Assembly: GCA_003140785.1 (NCBI GenBank)
Contig: PLKY01000123.1
Coordinates: 25,754-39,932 of the forward strand
Direction: 5' to 3'
DNA from: Acidobacteriaceae bacterium
Lineage (GTDB): Bacteria; Acidobacteriota; Terriglobia; Terriglobales; Acidobacteriaceae
DNA: 14,179 nt
Position 1 is the first letter of the stretch. Each line of letters begins with the position of its first letter. Under the pieces are notes generated by a model that did no database searches, had not been told where the DNA came from, and saw only the letters and a program-made list of their open reading frames with translations. This document shows, in pieces, positions 7,666 through 14,175 of the stretch. A program made the position numbers and the translations under genes.

Positions 7666-8652
7666 CTACTTGGCTTGCGCAGCCGAAGCAATGTAGAGAT
7701 CCACGTTGTCCTTATCCACGAGTGAGGTCCCCGTATCGACAAACACGGGATATGGAGAGAACGGATCGGACCCGTAGTCTTTGCCCAGTTGCGTTGGCGG
7801 AGCGTGGAAGATTTCATCCAACGCCTTCAACCCGTAATAGCCCATCGTGAAGGGCTTCTGCACAATGGTCGAGTCGATCGCGCCGGACTTGATACTGTCC
7901 AGCGTCTCTGGATTCGCATCCCATGCGATCAATTCGCGGTCCGTCGCATTCGCCCGCTTGATAGCGTCGGAAACCGGCTTGCCCCCCGCCGACTCAAGGC
8001 AAATGAATCCATCGATCTTCTTCGGGCCGGTCAGTGCCAGGAACTCCTGCGCCTTGTCGTACGCAACACTGGCGTCGCTCTTAATGTCCACCACATCGAC
8101 AATCTTGATGTCCGGCCGCGTCGCCAAAACGTCTTTGAAGCCTTTCAGCCTCTCTTCCACGTTCGGCTGACCTGCCAGCGTAAAGAAGACCACATTGCCT
8201 TTTCCTCCGAGCTTTTCGATCAGGCGCTTGCCGCCCGTCCGCCCGGCTTCAAGATTGTTGGTTCCGATGAAATAGAGTCTGCGGCTTCCGGAGGCATCGG
8301 AGTCGATCGTGATTACCGGAATTCCTGCCTGGATCGCCGCATCGATCTCCGGTTGCAGCACAGAGGCATCCGACACCGAAATCAGAATGCCCCCAGGCTT
8401 CGCGGCCACAGCCTTCTGCAACTCCGCGAGTTCCGCCTGCGGATCGTAGTTCTCAGGTCCCACAACCTTCGCCGTGACCTTGAATTGACCAGCCGCACGA
8501 TTGAAACCGGCCGCCGCAGTCTGCCAATAGGGCAGCGCCGCATTCGCAGACACCAAATAGAAAACCTCTTTATTCGAGTGCCTTTCGCATCCCACTAAAC
8601 CTGCAACTCCCAGCGCCAAAACGGTCAGCGCAACCTGCTTCATCGCTCTCAT
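7666..8652 (-). CDS. Sugar-type ABC transporter substrate-binding lipoprotein (periplasmic-binding protein type 1, RbsB-like)
   Basis: A 328-aa protein starting at the ATG at 8652, with GGGAGG 5 bp upstream. The longer open frame to 9045 lies over the divergent gene and is discarded. Residues 1-22 form a lipoprotein signal with lipobox LVGC, giving an acylated Cys22. The mature part has the type 1 periplasmic-binding fold of ribose/xylose/galactose receptors. It begins FYLVSANAALPYWQTAAAGF at 31-50, then shows paired Rossmann motifs such as GGILISVSDAS, AGIPVITIDSDA, KGNVVFFTL and DGFICLESAGG, and ends with VQKPFTMGYYGLKALDEI, a characteristic C-terminal signature. It would capture a sugar or related solute for an ABC importer. 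No ATPase or permease gene is adjacent, so its partners must lie elsewhere, or it may serve as a sensor. The ligand is not predictable. Confidence 0.9.
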   Translation of the reverse strand: MRAMKQVALTVLALGVAGLVGCERHSNKEVFYLVSANAALPYWQTAAAGFNRAAGQFKVTAKVVGPENYDPQAELAELQKAVAAKPGGILISVSDASVLQPEIDAAIQAGIPVITIDSDASGSRRLYFIGTNNLEAGRTGGKRLIEKLGGKGNVVFFTLAGQPNVEERLKGFKDVLATRPDIKIVDVVDIKSDASVAYDKAQEFLALTGPKKIDGFICLESAGGKPVSDAIKRANATDRELIAWDANPETLDSIKSGAIDSTIVQKPFTMGYYGLKALDEIFHAPPTQLGKDYGSDPFSPYPVFVDTGTSLVDKDNVDLYIASAAQAK

Positions 8653-8657
8653 TCTTG

Positions 8658-8663
8658 CCTCCC
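8658..8663 (-). promoter_or_regulatory. Ribosome binding site deciding the start of the sugar-binding lipoprotein
   Basis: The minus strand reads GGGAGG here, 5 bp before the ATG at 8652. The next in-frame ATG at 8643 lies too far downstream, so 8652 is preferred. Confidence 0.8.
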
Positions 8664-8792
8664 GGTCCCTGTGAAAAATTTGTGGGGCTCGCGCAAAAGG
8701 TCCGCACGAACGCCCCTCAAAGAGTCGGCAGGATGGTACTCCCCAGCCAACCGTATTGTCCAATCTGTGCATCGGGCAAATTTTATAGCACC

Positions 8793-8820
8793 GCGCTAAG
8801 AATACTTCGTGATTCAGCGC
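8793..8820. repeat. Interrupted inverted repeat in the divergent lipoprotein/dGTPase promoter region
   Basis: GCGCT-AA-GAAT at 8793-8803 pairs with ATTC-AGCGC at 8812-8820, nine base pairs with a 2-nt bulge and an 8-nt loop. It lies mid-way in the 236-bp gap between the two divergent genes, next to AT-rich TTTTATAG at 8781-8788, and could be an operator for either gene. There is no run of T on either side, so it is not a terminator. The rest of this gap holds only the weak promoter noted separately. Confidence 0.3.
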
Positions 8821-8835
8821 ACCAGCATCGTCCCT

Positions 8836-8866
8836 TTGCGTCGCCCCACCCGCCATGCGGTATAAC
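8836..8866 (+). promoter_or_regulatory. Possible promoter of the dGTPase gene
   Basis: TATAAC at 8861-8866 resembles a -10 box, with TTGCGT at 8836-8841 as a poor -35 box at a long 19-bp spacing. Transcription would start roughly 15 bp before the ATG at 8889. Weak, reported only as the best candidate in the gap. Confidence 0.22.
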
Positions 8867-8888
8867 GGGAGTTGAGCCGAATCAACGA

Positions 8889-10046
8889 ATGATTGCAGCG
8901 GAATCCAATGCGACTGGCCCGCTACCGCCAGGGGTTGCTGTCGATCCGCAAGGTGCCCTCGCTCGCCGGACGCATCCCGAGCCTCCGCACTTGTATCGCA
9001 CCCCATTCGCCAGGGACAGCGCTCGCATTCTGCATGCGCGCGCATTCCGGCGTCTCGCGGGCAAAACGCAGGTTTTCGCCCGTCTCCCCGGGCTTCCTCC
9101 TGGAGACCACTTCCGCAGCCGGCTCACCCACACCCTCGAGGTCACGCAAACCGCGCGCACACTGGCACGAGCTTTGGGGCTTAACGCCGATCTGGCCGAA
9201 GCCCTCGCTCTCGCCCACGACATCGGTCACCCACCGTTTGGCCACGCCGGGGAAAAAGCCTTGGATCACGCATTACAAGCGCATGGACTCGGCTTCGACC
9301 ATAACCTCCACGCATTGCGCATCGTCACCTGGTTTGAAGAGCGCTCCACCGCCTATCGCGGACTCAATCTGACCCTCGCCGTGCGCGAGGGCATCGTGAA
9401 ACACTCGCGCGATTACTCTGCCCAAGCCCATCCGGAACTCGCGGAGTATTTTCTCGAAGCGCGCGCGCCCCTCGAGGCACAATTGATCGATCTCGCCGAC
9501 GAAATCGCCTACCTCACCGCCGACCTGGACGATGGCCTGGACTCAGGCATTCTCACCCTCGATCAGGTTCGCGACGGCGTTCCCCTCTTTCGAATCTTCG
9601 ACGATAAAGTGGTCCGCAAGTACCCCGACGCCCGCCCCAAACTCCGCATCAATGAGGCTCTCCGCCGCATCCTGAACGCGCTGGTGACCGACCTGATGAA
9701 CGAAGTGCGCACGCGCGTAGCTGCTCTTGGAGCCACGACGCTCGAAGAGATTCGCCAGGCGCCTACCAGGCTTGCCTCGCTGAGCGAAGCGATGGAAGCT
9801 GAGCGCGCAACCGCCAAGGCGTTCCTCTATACAAACTTCTACAACTCCTCGGGCATGGAAGAGGCGCACAAGCACGCAGCCAAAGTTGTCGAAGGCTTGT
9901 TCGCTGCCATCATGGCCGATCCCAGTTTGCTGCCCGAGGATCACCAATCTCAGATTCCCAGCGAAGGTCTCGCGCGCACCGTCGCCGACTACATCGCCGG
10001 CATGACCGACAACTACATCGAGCAGCTTTGGACCCGCCATTGCTGA
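8889..10046 (+). CDS. dgt: Deoxyguanosinetriphosphate triphosphohydrolase-like protein (HD superfamily)
   Basis: A 385-aa cytoplasmic HD-domain phosphohydrolase of the dGTPase family, which splits dNTPs into a nucleoside and tripolyphosphate. Metal ligands are visible: His81 in RSRLTHTLEV, His110-Asp111 in ALAHDIGHPPFGHAGE, and Asp204 in LADEIAY. The N-terminal RDSARILHARAFRRLAGKTQVF at about 42-63 and the TNFYNSS region near residue 316 are also family signatures. Its length fits the shorter dGTPase-like class rather than the 505-aa E. coli Dgt, so the true nucleotide preference may be wider than dGTP. The frame is open upstream to 8655, but residues before the ATG at 8889 are not family-like and overlap the divergent promoter region. 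No good Shine-Dalgarno lies before 8889 (GGGAG is 17 bp away). It converges with the Asd-like gene, with 86 bp between the stops and no clear terminator. Confidence 0.92.
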   Translation: MIAAESNATGPLPPGVAVDPQGALARRTHPEPPHLYRTPFARDSARILHARAFRRLAGKTQVFARLPGLPPGDHFRSRLTHTLEVTQTARTLARALGLNADLAEALALAHDIGHPPFGHAGEKALDHALQAHGLGFDHNLHALRIVTWFEERSTAYRGLNLTLAVREGIVKHSRDYSAQAHPELAEYFLEARAPLEAQLIDLADEIAYLTADLDDGLDSGILTLDQVRDGVPLFRIFDDKVVRKYPDARPKLRINEALRRILNALVTDLMNEVRTRVAALGATTLEEIRQAPTRLASLSEAMEAERATAKAFLYTNFYNSSGMEEAHKHAAKVVEGLFAAIMADPSLLPEDHQSQIPSEGLARTVADYIAGMTDNYIEQLWTRHC

Positions 10047-10132
10047 CGATGGAATTCACGCGTTGGAATCATCAGCCAGGATACGGACCCCGCAGCCTCA
10101 ATCCATATGCGGCAGATTGGGGGGACCCGCGC

Positions 10133-11158
10133 CTACTGGACGGTCCCTTGCGGCCTCAGCCGCCGCAGGTCCAGTGCGCACTCCACGGCATTGAGCGCGT
10201 AAAGGCGAAGATTGTCTGAGGCTGCCCAAATCCACAACCGGCTCGATTCCGATGGATTCCGCGCGCCTGGCTCTGGTCGTAGGCGGATCAATACGTCGCT
10301 TTGCCCCGTTGCAGCCAGGTTCGAAGGTGAATCCGTGTCTTCCAAAACCAGGTCCAGGTGATCGCCGCTTAGCGCATCTTCGAGAGTCGCGATCTCCACC
10401 GGCCTCTCCAGGTCTATTGCAATCGAAAACGTGTGCCCGTGAAAGACCGGCGCTAAAATCACCTGCAATGCCAGCGAAGGCCAGCGATTCTCCGCCAAAC
10501 TGGAAAAGTGGCGCCGTACCCGCGCTTCCACTCCAGTAATGTTCGCGACCGCGTTTTCGCCCAATCCCGAAAGCAGATTGTAAGCCGCCTGCGCATTGTA
10601 AATAGCGCGTGGGAGCGTCTGAAAGCTGAGCAGGTTTACCGTCTGCTGGTGCAGCTCGTCCATCGCCGCGCGTCCTAATTCGCTCGCCGGAACCAACAGC
10701 GTCGCGGCTGCCGTCCGCAACGGCACATGCTGGTGCAATCGTTCCATGATCAATGCCAGGGCCAGCGCCGCGGAGTGCGCGGGAATAATCGCAGGCGTGA
10801 ACAAATCTGCGCTCGCCGCATCCGACCCGATCCAGGGCGCGCGCACCAGCACACCTGCTTCCAGGTCCAGCGCACCCGAAAGATCCAGCACCGAAGAGCC
10901 GGCCACAAGTGCCTTCTTCCAGTGCTTGCGCGTCAACTCCGCTCCACCGCAAAAAAATGTAAAGTCCACTCCCTCGAATGCATCCGGACCGATCGACTGC
11001 ACAAACGTCACTTCATCGCCGACCTGGTCCAACTGGCCTAGCGCTTCATTCTCATCCAGCAGCACGAATCGCGCCGCCGCCAGTGTCGAATCCGAGAGAG
11101 CCTCTTTGAGCTCTTTGCCCAACAAGGTTGAAGCGCCCACTATCGCAATCTTGTACAC
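10133..11158 (-). CDS. Degenerate aspartate-semialdehyde dehydrogenase homologue (Asd/Usg-like, probable pseudoenzyme)
   Basis: A 341-aa protein with the Asd fold. It has the N-terminal Rossmann motif YKIAIVGASTLLGKEL at 2-17, the C-terminal dimerisation-domain block AAMDELHQQT at 164-173, PVFHGH at 237-242, and the closing WAASDNLRLYALNAVECAL. Set against true Asd (from memory of the family), the catalytic residues are missing. The NPNC(S/T) nucleophile region is PAHSAA with His128 where Cys belongs. The substrate-binding Gln of the TYQAVSGAG motif is Val156. The Arg of RVPV is Leu235. The Arg of the SSAFR motif is Asp. Only the general-base His242 remains. It probably cannot make aspartate semialdehyde and resembles E. 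coli Usg in this respect. The GTG start at 11158 has AGAGGGA 6 bp upstream; the in-frame GTG at 11188, overlapping the pssA stop, has none. It follows pssA by 29 bp, the third gene of a likely operon. Confidence 0.85.
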   Translation of the reverse strand: MYKIAIVGASTLLGKELKEALSDSTLAAARFVLLDENEALGQLDQVGDEVTFVQSIGPDAFEGVDFTFFCGGAELTRKHWKKALVAGSSVLDLSGALDLEAGVLVRAPWIGSDAASADLFTPAIIPAHSAALALALIMERLHQHVPLRTAAATLLVPASELGRAAMDELHQQTVNLLSFQTLPRAIYNAQAAYNLLSGLGENAVANITGVEARVRRHFSSLAENRWPSLALQVILAPVFHGHTFSIAIDLERPVEIATLEDALSGDHLDLVLEDTDSPSNLAATGQSDVLIRLRPEPGARNPSESSRLWIWAASDNLRLYALNAVECALDLRRLRPQGTVQ

Positions 11159-11164
11159 CGGGTG

Positions 11165-11171
11165 TCCCTCT
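11165..11171 (-). promoter_or_regulatory. Ribosome binding site deciding the GTG start of the Asd-like gene
   Basis: The minus strand reads AGAGGGA here, 6 bp before the GTG at 11158, which opens directly into the conserved YKIAIVGA. The upstream GTG at 11188 lacks such a site. Confidence 0.7.
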
Positions 11172-11187
11172 GTCTTTTGTGGATTCA

Positions 11188-12096
11188 CTACGAGTGGGTG
11201 GCGGGATCAGGTTCAGAGGCGGCCGATCCCTGCACCGCTGGCAGCTCCGTGCCTGGCCGTCTTCGCCGCCGCGACCACGAATACGCTGCGCGCGCCCAGA
11301 TGCCTGAAAACATATAGACCAGAGCTACGGAAAAGAGCACCACCTGCGAGTACCGAATCGCAACATAGAACACAATCGACAACAGAAACAGCAACTGGAA
11401 TGGATGCCGCTCCGCAAGGTTGATCTCCTTGCCCGACCAGAAGCGCCAGGTGCTCACCATGAGGAAGCCGCATAGACCAACCAGGATGAGCCACAAAATC
11501 GCCACCCACCACGCCTCCACCGGATAGGCATTGAAAAAGTGCACGGTGGCTGCGAGCATCCCGGCCGCAGCCGGAATAGGCATCCCGACAAAGTACTTCC
11601 GGTCCGCACGTCCCGGATTCCGCGGCTGCGCATCGTGGCTGATATTGAACCGCGCCAGCCGCGATGCTCCGCCGATCAAGTAAAGAAAGCAGATGAATCC
11701 CCCAGCCTGGAACAAATGCTGACGTAGTTGCTCGTTGATCGATTCCGGCAGGAAGTAGAAACCCCAGATATACGCGAGCAGGCTCGGAGCAACGCCGAAC
11801 GTGATCACATCCGCCAACGAATCCAGTTCCTTGCCAAAATCGCTCGTCGTATTCGTCATCCGGGCAATGCGCCCGTCAAGCGCGTCAAAGGGGATCGCAA
11901 ACAGAATCGCAATGGCTGCCCAGTCCAGGTGCGTATGAGCATCGCCATTTCCCCCAATCGCCGCAATCGTCTGCGTAATCGAGAAGTAGCCGGCTCCGAT
12001 ATTTCCGGCAGTAAAGAGCGAAGGCAACAGAAACATCCCACGCCGCAGCCGTGCTTGCCTGGTTGCTTTGGCCTCAACGGAGCCGTTGCGGCTCAT
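11188..12096 (-). CDS. pssA: CDP-diacylglycerol-serine O-phosphatidyltransferase
   Basis: A 302-aa integral membrane enzyme that joins serine to CDP-diacylglycerol, giving phosphatidylserine and CMP, the first committed step to phosphatidylethanolamine. The CDP-alcohol phosphotransferase signature DGxxARx8GxxxDxxxD is complete: Asp74, Gly75, Ala78, Arg79, Gly88, Asp92 and Asp96. LLPSLFTAGNIGAGYFSI at 23-40 is the usual N-terminal block of this enzyme. About seven or eight hydrophobic segments follow, ending in a long C-terminal pair before a basic RRRRR tail. The ATG at 12096 overlaps the psd stop by 4 bp (ATGA), and GAGG lies 7 bp upstream inside psd, so the two are likely translationally coupled. 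The product is the substrate of Psd. Confidence 0.95.
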   Translation of the reverse strand: MSRNGSVEAKATRQARLRRGMFLLPSLFTAGNIGAGYFSITQTIAAIGGNGDAHTHLDWAAIAILFAIPFDALDGRIARMTNTTSDFGKELDSLADVITFGVAPSLLAYIWGFYFLPESINEQLRQHLFQAGGFICFLYLIGGASRLARFNISHDAQPRNPGRADRKYFVGMPIPAAAGMLAATVHFFNAYPVEAWWVAILWLILVGLCGFLMVSTWRFWSGKEINLAERHPFQLLFLLSIVFYVAIRYSQVVLFSVALVYMFSGIWARAAYSWSRRRRRPGTELPAVQGSAASEPDPATHS

Positions 12097-12779
12097 GCGG
12101 GTACCTCTTCCGCCAGAATTGCCGCAGGCTCCGCCGCCGCGGTCTCAACCACAGCAAGCGCTGCTTCCGGCATCGCAGCAATTACGCTGGCGCCTCCTTG
12201 TACCCGATCGCCCATGCGTACTTGCAATAAAGCTTCGGCCGGCAGAATCACATCCACGCGCGAGCCAAACTTGATCAGGCCTACGCGCTGCCCACGCTGC
12301 ACCCTTTCGCCTTCGCTGAAATTGAAAACAATGCGCCTCGCCAGCAGGCCTGCAATCTGCTTGAACGTCACCTCAAAACCCTCGCCGCGAATGGTCACGA
12401 TGTTCTGTTCATTGCGGTCTGCCGAAGATGGATTCATCGCATTCAGGTAAAGCCCCTTTTGATAGCGAACCGCCGTCAGCACGCCGGAAATCGGCGAGCG
12501 ATTCACATGGACGTCAAACACGCTGAGAAAAATGCTGACCCGCTGCCGAGAACCGTCAGGGGTTGAAATCGTGACCGTTTCGGTCACCAGCCCGTCGCCG
12601 GGCGACACAATCAATCCCACACCGGCGGGGATGTTTCGCTCGGGATCACGGAAAAACCAAAGGAAGAACGCCGCCAGAAGCATCGGAGGAATTGCCCAGA
12701 GCCAGCTGATTGTGGCCCAGCGAACCAATGCCGCAACCACAAGCAAACTCAAGCCGTAGATGTAACCGTCACGAACCAT
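12093..12779 (-). CDS. psd: Phosphatidylserine decarboxylase, short form
   Basis: A 228-aa membrane-associated pyruvoyl enzyme that converts phosphatidylserine to phosphatidylethanolamine. It belongs to the short Psd class. Two hydrophobic segments lie at about 8-42, then FFRDPERNIP at 42-51, SPGDGLV with Asp62, FDVHVNR with His91, and the self-cleavage site KFGSRVD, where Gly172-Ser173 is cut and Ser173 becomes the pyruvoyl group. Asp, His and Ser form the maturation triad. An Ala/Glu-rich tail of about 20 residues after the domain carries no known function. It is the first gene of the psd-pssA-asd-like cluster. The ATG at 12779 begins MVRDGYIYGL, usual for this class, with AGGGA only 2 bp away, too close for a standard site. 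A TATAAT lies 11 bp upstream of the ATG (see promoter). Confidence 0.95.
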   Translation of the reverse strand: MVRDGYIYGLSLLVVAALVRWATISWLWAIPPMLLAAFFLWFFRDPERNIPAGVGLIVSPGDGLVTETVTISTPDGSRQRVSIFLSVFDVHVNRSPISGVLTAVRYQKGLYLNAMNPSSADRNEQNIVTIRGEGFEVTFKQIAGLLARRIVFNFSEGERVQRGQRVGLIKFGSRVDVILPAEALLQVRMGDRVQGGASVIAAMPEAALAVVETAAAEPAAILAEEVPA

Positions 12780-12790
12780 GGTCCCTAACG

Positions 12791-12796
12791 ATTATA
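12791..12796 (-). promoter_or_regulatory. Consensus -10 box just upstream of psd
   Basis: The minus strand reads TATAAT here. The upstream hexamer is loose: TTGTGC at 15 bp or CATTGT at 17 bp. Transcription would begin about 7 bp downstream, near 12784, only some 5 bp before the ATG at 12779, so the mRNA would be almost leaderless. Confidence 0.45.
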
Positions 12797-12891
12797 CGGT
12801 TGAATTGACTCGCACAATGTCCTGGCCGGAAGACACAACTTCTGAAAGGGACGGCTTGCGCCGCCGTTTGACCAATCGCCCGCAATCCGCC

Positions 12892-12907
12892 AAAAGTCCG
12901 AAGACTT
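12892..12907 (-). terminator. Short UUCG-loop hairpin after the DUF465 gene
   Basis: On the minus strand AAGTC-TTCG-GACTT forms a 5-bp stem closed by the very stable cUUCGg tetraloop and runs into TTTT. It lies 15 bp after the DUF465 stop and could end that transcript before psd. The T run is short, so termination may be partial. Confidence 0.4.
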
Positions 12908-12921
12908 AAAGGATCGAAGAT

Positions 12922-13131
12922 CTACGCCATTACCGCGACGCGGTGTTCGAGCGCGTAAATCAGGTCCTTGGCATGGAGTTTCAGTTTCTTCAAACGTACC
13001 TCTTCGAGCTGTTCGTCTTGAGAGAGGTACGGCTTTTGAATCAACTCGTCCAACCGCTGAGCGTAGCGGCGATGTTCTGCGTGCAGGCGATCAATTTCTT
13101 CACTCAGCGTGGAATCCTTTATTTCGTCCAT
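12922..13131 (-). CDS. YdcH/DUF465 family small coiled-coil protein
   Basis: A 69-aa charged helical protein with no signal peptide or membrane segment. It matches the DUF465 (YdcH) pattern: LHAEHRRYAQRLDELI at 16-31, then acidic SQDEQLEEVRLKKLKLHAKDLI at 36-57, the typical LKKxKLxxKD signature. The cellular role of the family is not established. The frame is open to an ATG at 13158, but the ATG at 13131 has a G-rich stretch (GGGGGTG) 5-6 bp upstream and gives the usual family length. It stands alone between psd and rimI on the same strand, with its own candidate promoter and terminator. Confidence 0.8.
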   Translation of the reverse strand: MDEIKDSTLSEEIDRLHAEHRRYAQRLDELIQKPYLSQDEQLEEVRLKKLKLHAKDLIYALEHRVAVMA

Positions 13132-13161
13132 CAAGCACCCCCGCAATTCAAGGAACATTTA

Positions 13162-13191
13162 CATATAGCGCTCTTCTGCCGGAAAGGGCAA
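13162..13191 (-). promoter_or_regulatory. Candidate promoter of the DUF465 gene
   Basis: The minus strand shows TTGCCC (13186-13191) and TATATG (13162-13167) separated by 18 bp, a fair sigma70 match, about 30 bp before the start codon at 13131. Confidence 0.4.
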
Positions 13192-13202
13192 GCGGGAAGA
13201 AT

Positions 13203-13234
13203 CCCAAAAATGAACAAGACTGTGGATTTTTGGG
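13203..13234. repeat. Perfect 9-bp inverted repeat between rimI and the DUF465 gene
   Basis: CCCAAAAAT at 13203-13211 pairs with ATTTTTGGG at 13226-13234 across a 14-nt loop. It lies about 100 bp downstream of the rimI stop and just upstream of the DUF465 promoter candidate. It has no T run outside the stem, so it is either a weak terminator for tsaB-rimI or an operator. Confidence 0.4.
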
Positions 13235-13330
13235 GCGCAAATCACAACGTGCGGGAAAAATTACCAGCAGAAACTCCCAAACCTTTAGGCCGGACGCCAC
13301 AATGAACCGTTCAACCCAATCTCAGTCGCC

Positions 13331-13816
13331 CTAAAAGTCCAGACGCATCACCACCGCATCTTCAATAGGATCAATGTAATAGCCCGAGCGGCGACTCATT
13401 TCCCTGAACCCCAGCGAACAGTAAAGCCCTTTCGCTGCCAGATTCGAATCCCGCACTTCCAGCAGAACTTTCGTTACCCCTTGAAGTCGGAATTTCTTGC
13501 CTATTTCGTTGACCAACTGCCGCCCAATCCCTCGCCTCTGGAATTCCGAGGCCACGCCGACCGTTTCCAGCTCTCCCTCGGGAGGCACCAGGCTGGCCAC
13601 CGCAAACCCTGCGACCAACCCCGATTCGGCATCGCAAGCCACCAGTGCAATCCGCCGCCACGAACCAGACTCACCGTCAACAGGATCCACAATGCCTTCA
13701 TAAGCAGCGCGCGACCATTGAGGCGCATCCTTCAGCCCACCCGCAAGATCGAGAACCCGGTTCAGGTCCACAGCCATCATCGGGCGAATCATCACGGGTT
13801 CAGCACAGGAACTCAT
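13331..13816 (-). CDS. rimI: Ribosomal protein alanine N-acetyltransferase, GNAT family
   Basis: A 161-aa GNAT acetyltransferase of the RimI type, which acetylates the N-terminal alanine of ribosomal protein S18 using acetyl-CoA. The acetyl-CoA pyrophosphate loop is RRGIGR at 94-99. The preceding strand ELETVGV carries Glu83, the probable catalytic base. LLEVRDSNLAAKGLYCSLGF at 118-137 has the RimI-like Asn125 and Tyr132, and SRRSGYY at 141-147 completes the signature. The ATG at 13816 overlaps the tsaB stop by 4 bp (ATGA), a common tsaB-rimI pairing; no strong Shine-Dalgarno is needed for coupling. An alternative ATG at 13792 would remove eight non-conserved residues. Some RimI-like proteins acetylate other proteins, so strict S18 specificity is inferred. 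Confidence 0.88.
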   Translation of the reverse strand: MSSCAEPVMIRPMMAVDLNRVLDLAGGLKDAPQWSRAAYEGIVDPVDGESGSWRRIALVACDAESGLVAGFAVASLVPPEGELETVGVASEFQRRGIGRQLVNEIGKKFRLQGVTKVLLEVRDSNLAAKGLYCSLGFREMSRRSGYYIDPIEDAVVMRLDF

Positions 13817-14175
13817 GTCCGCTGCGCCAACGCCTGCACCGGCTCTCCAAATATCTCCGCATCCGAGCGGCGCAGATAGTGCCCATCAAGCAGCGCCAGA
13901 TCAACAAATGCTCCAGCCCGGATTTTCGGTGCAGCCAGTTCCAGCGCGTCCGCCGCCGTCGGAGCCGCGACCCGCTCCACCACAGCTCCCGGCCAAGCCG
14001 CGCGGATTGTCTCCTCAGCCGCATCTTCGCAAACCGCAATTGCTGCAGGTGGCGTCTCACACGCGACCAGGTCCGCCCGTCCGGCAAGGACTTCACGCGT
14101 CTTCCCGCCCGCCACTTCCATCCGCAGAAACACTTCGTGCCGATGCGCATCGAGCGCCGCCAACTGCGTGCCGGC
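13813..14175 (-). CDS. tsaB: tRNA threonylcarbamoyladenosine biosynthesis protein TsaB, C-terminal part (5' end missing or broken)
   Basis: About 120 residues match the second half of TsaB, the inactive ASKHA-fold partner of TsaD in making t6A at position 37 of ANN-reading tRNAs. The family motif that usually reads LDARRGEVY is here LDAHRHEVF, and the C-terminus ends in the usual LRRSDAEIFGEP region. A full TsaB is about 220-240 residues with this motif near the middle, so roughly half is missing. In this reading frame a TAG at 14176-14178 sits five codons before the TTG at 14163, right at the window edge. Either the gene is truly interrupted, or there is a sequence error or frameshift near the edge. 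The stop overlaps the rimI start by 4 bp. Confidence 0.75.
   Translation of the reverse strand, partial: AGTQLAALDAHRHEVFLRMEVAGGKTREVLAGRADLVACETPPAAIAVCEDAAEETIRAAWPGAVVERVAAPTAADALELAAPKIRAGAFVDLALLDGHYLRRSDAEIFGEPVQALAQRT

Noticed and set aside
8655..8888. N-terminal extension of the dGTPase frame.
   Set aside because: The residues are low in family likeness and would overlap the divergent promoter region; the family length is met from the ATG at 8889.
8653..9045. N-terminal extension of the sugar-binding lipoprotein frame.
   Set aside because: It would bury the lipoprotein signal peptide inside the protein and overlap the dGTPase gene. A strong ribosome site supports 8652.
10047..10132. 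Searched for a terminator between the convergent dGTPase and Asd-like genes.
   Set aside because: No stem of useful length with a T run was found by eye.
10098..10952. A 284-codon minus-strand frame overlapping the Asd-like gene.
   Set aside because: The alternative frame has no known motifs, while the Asd-like frame shows a Rossmann fold and C-terminal family blocks.
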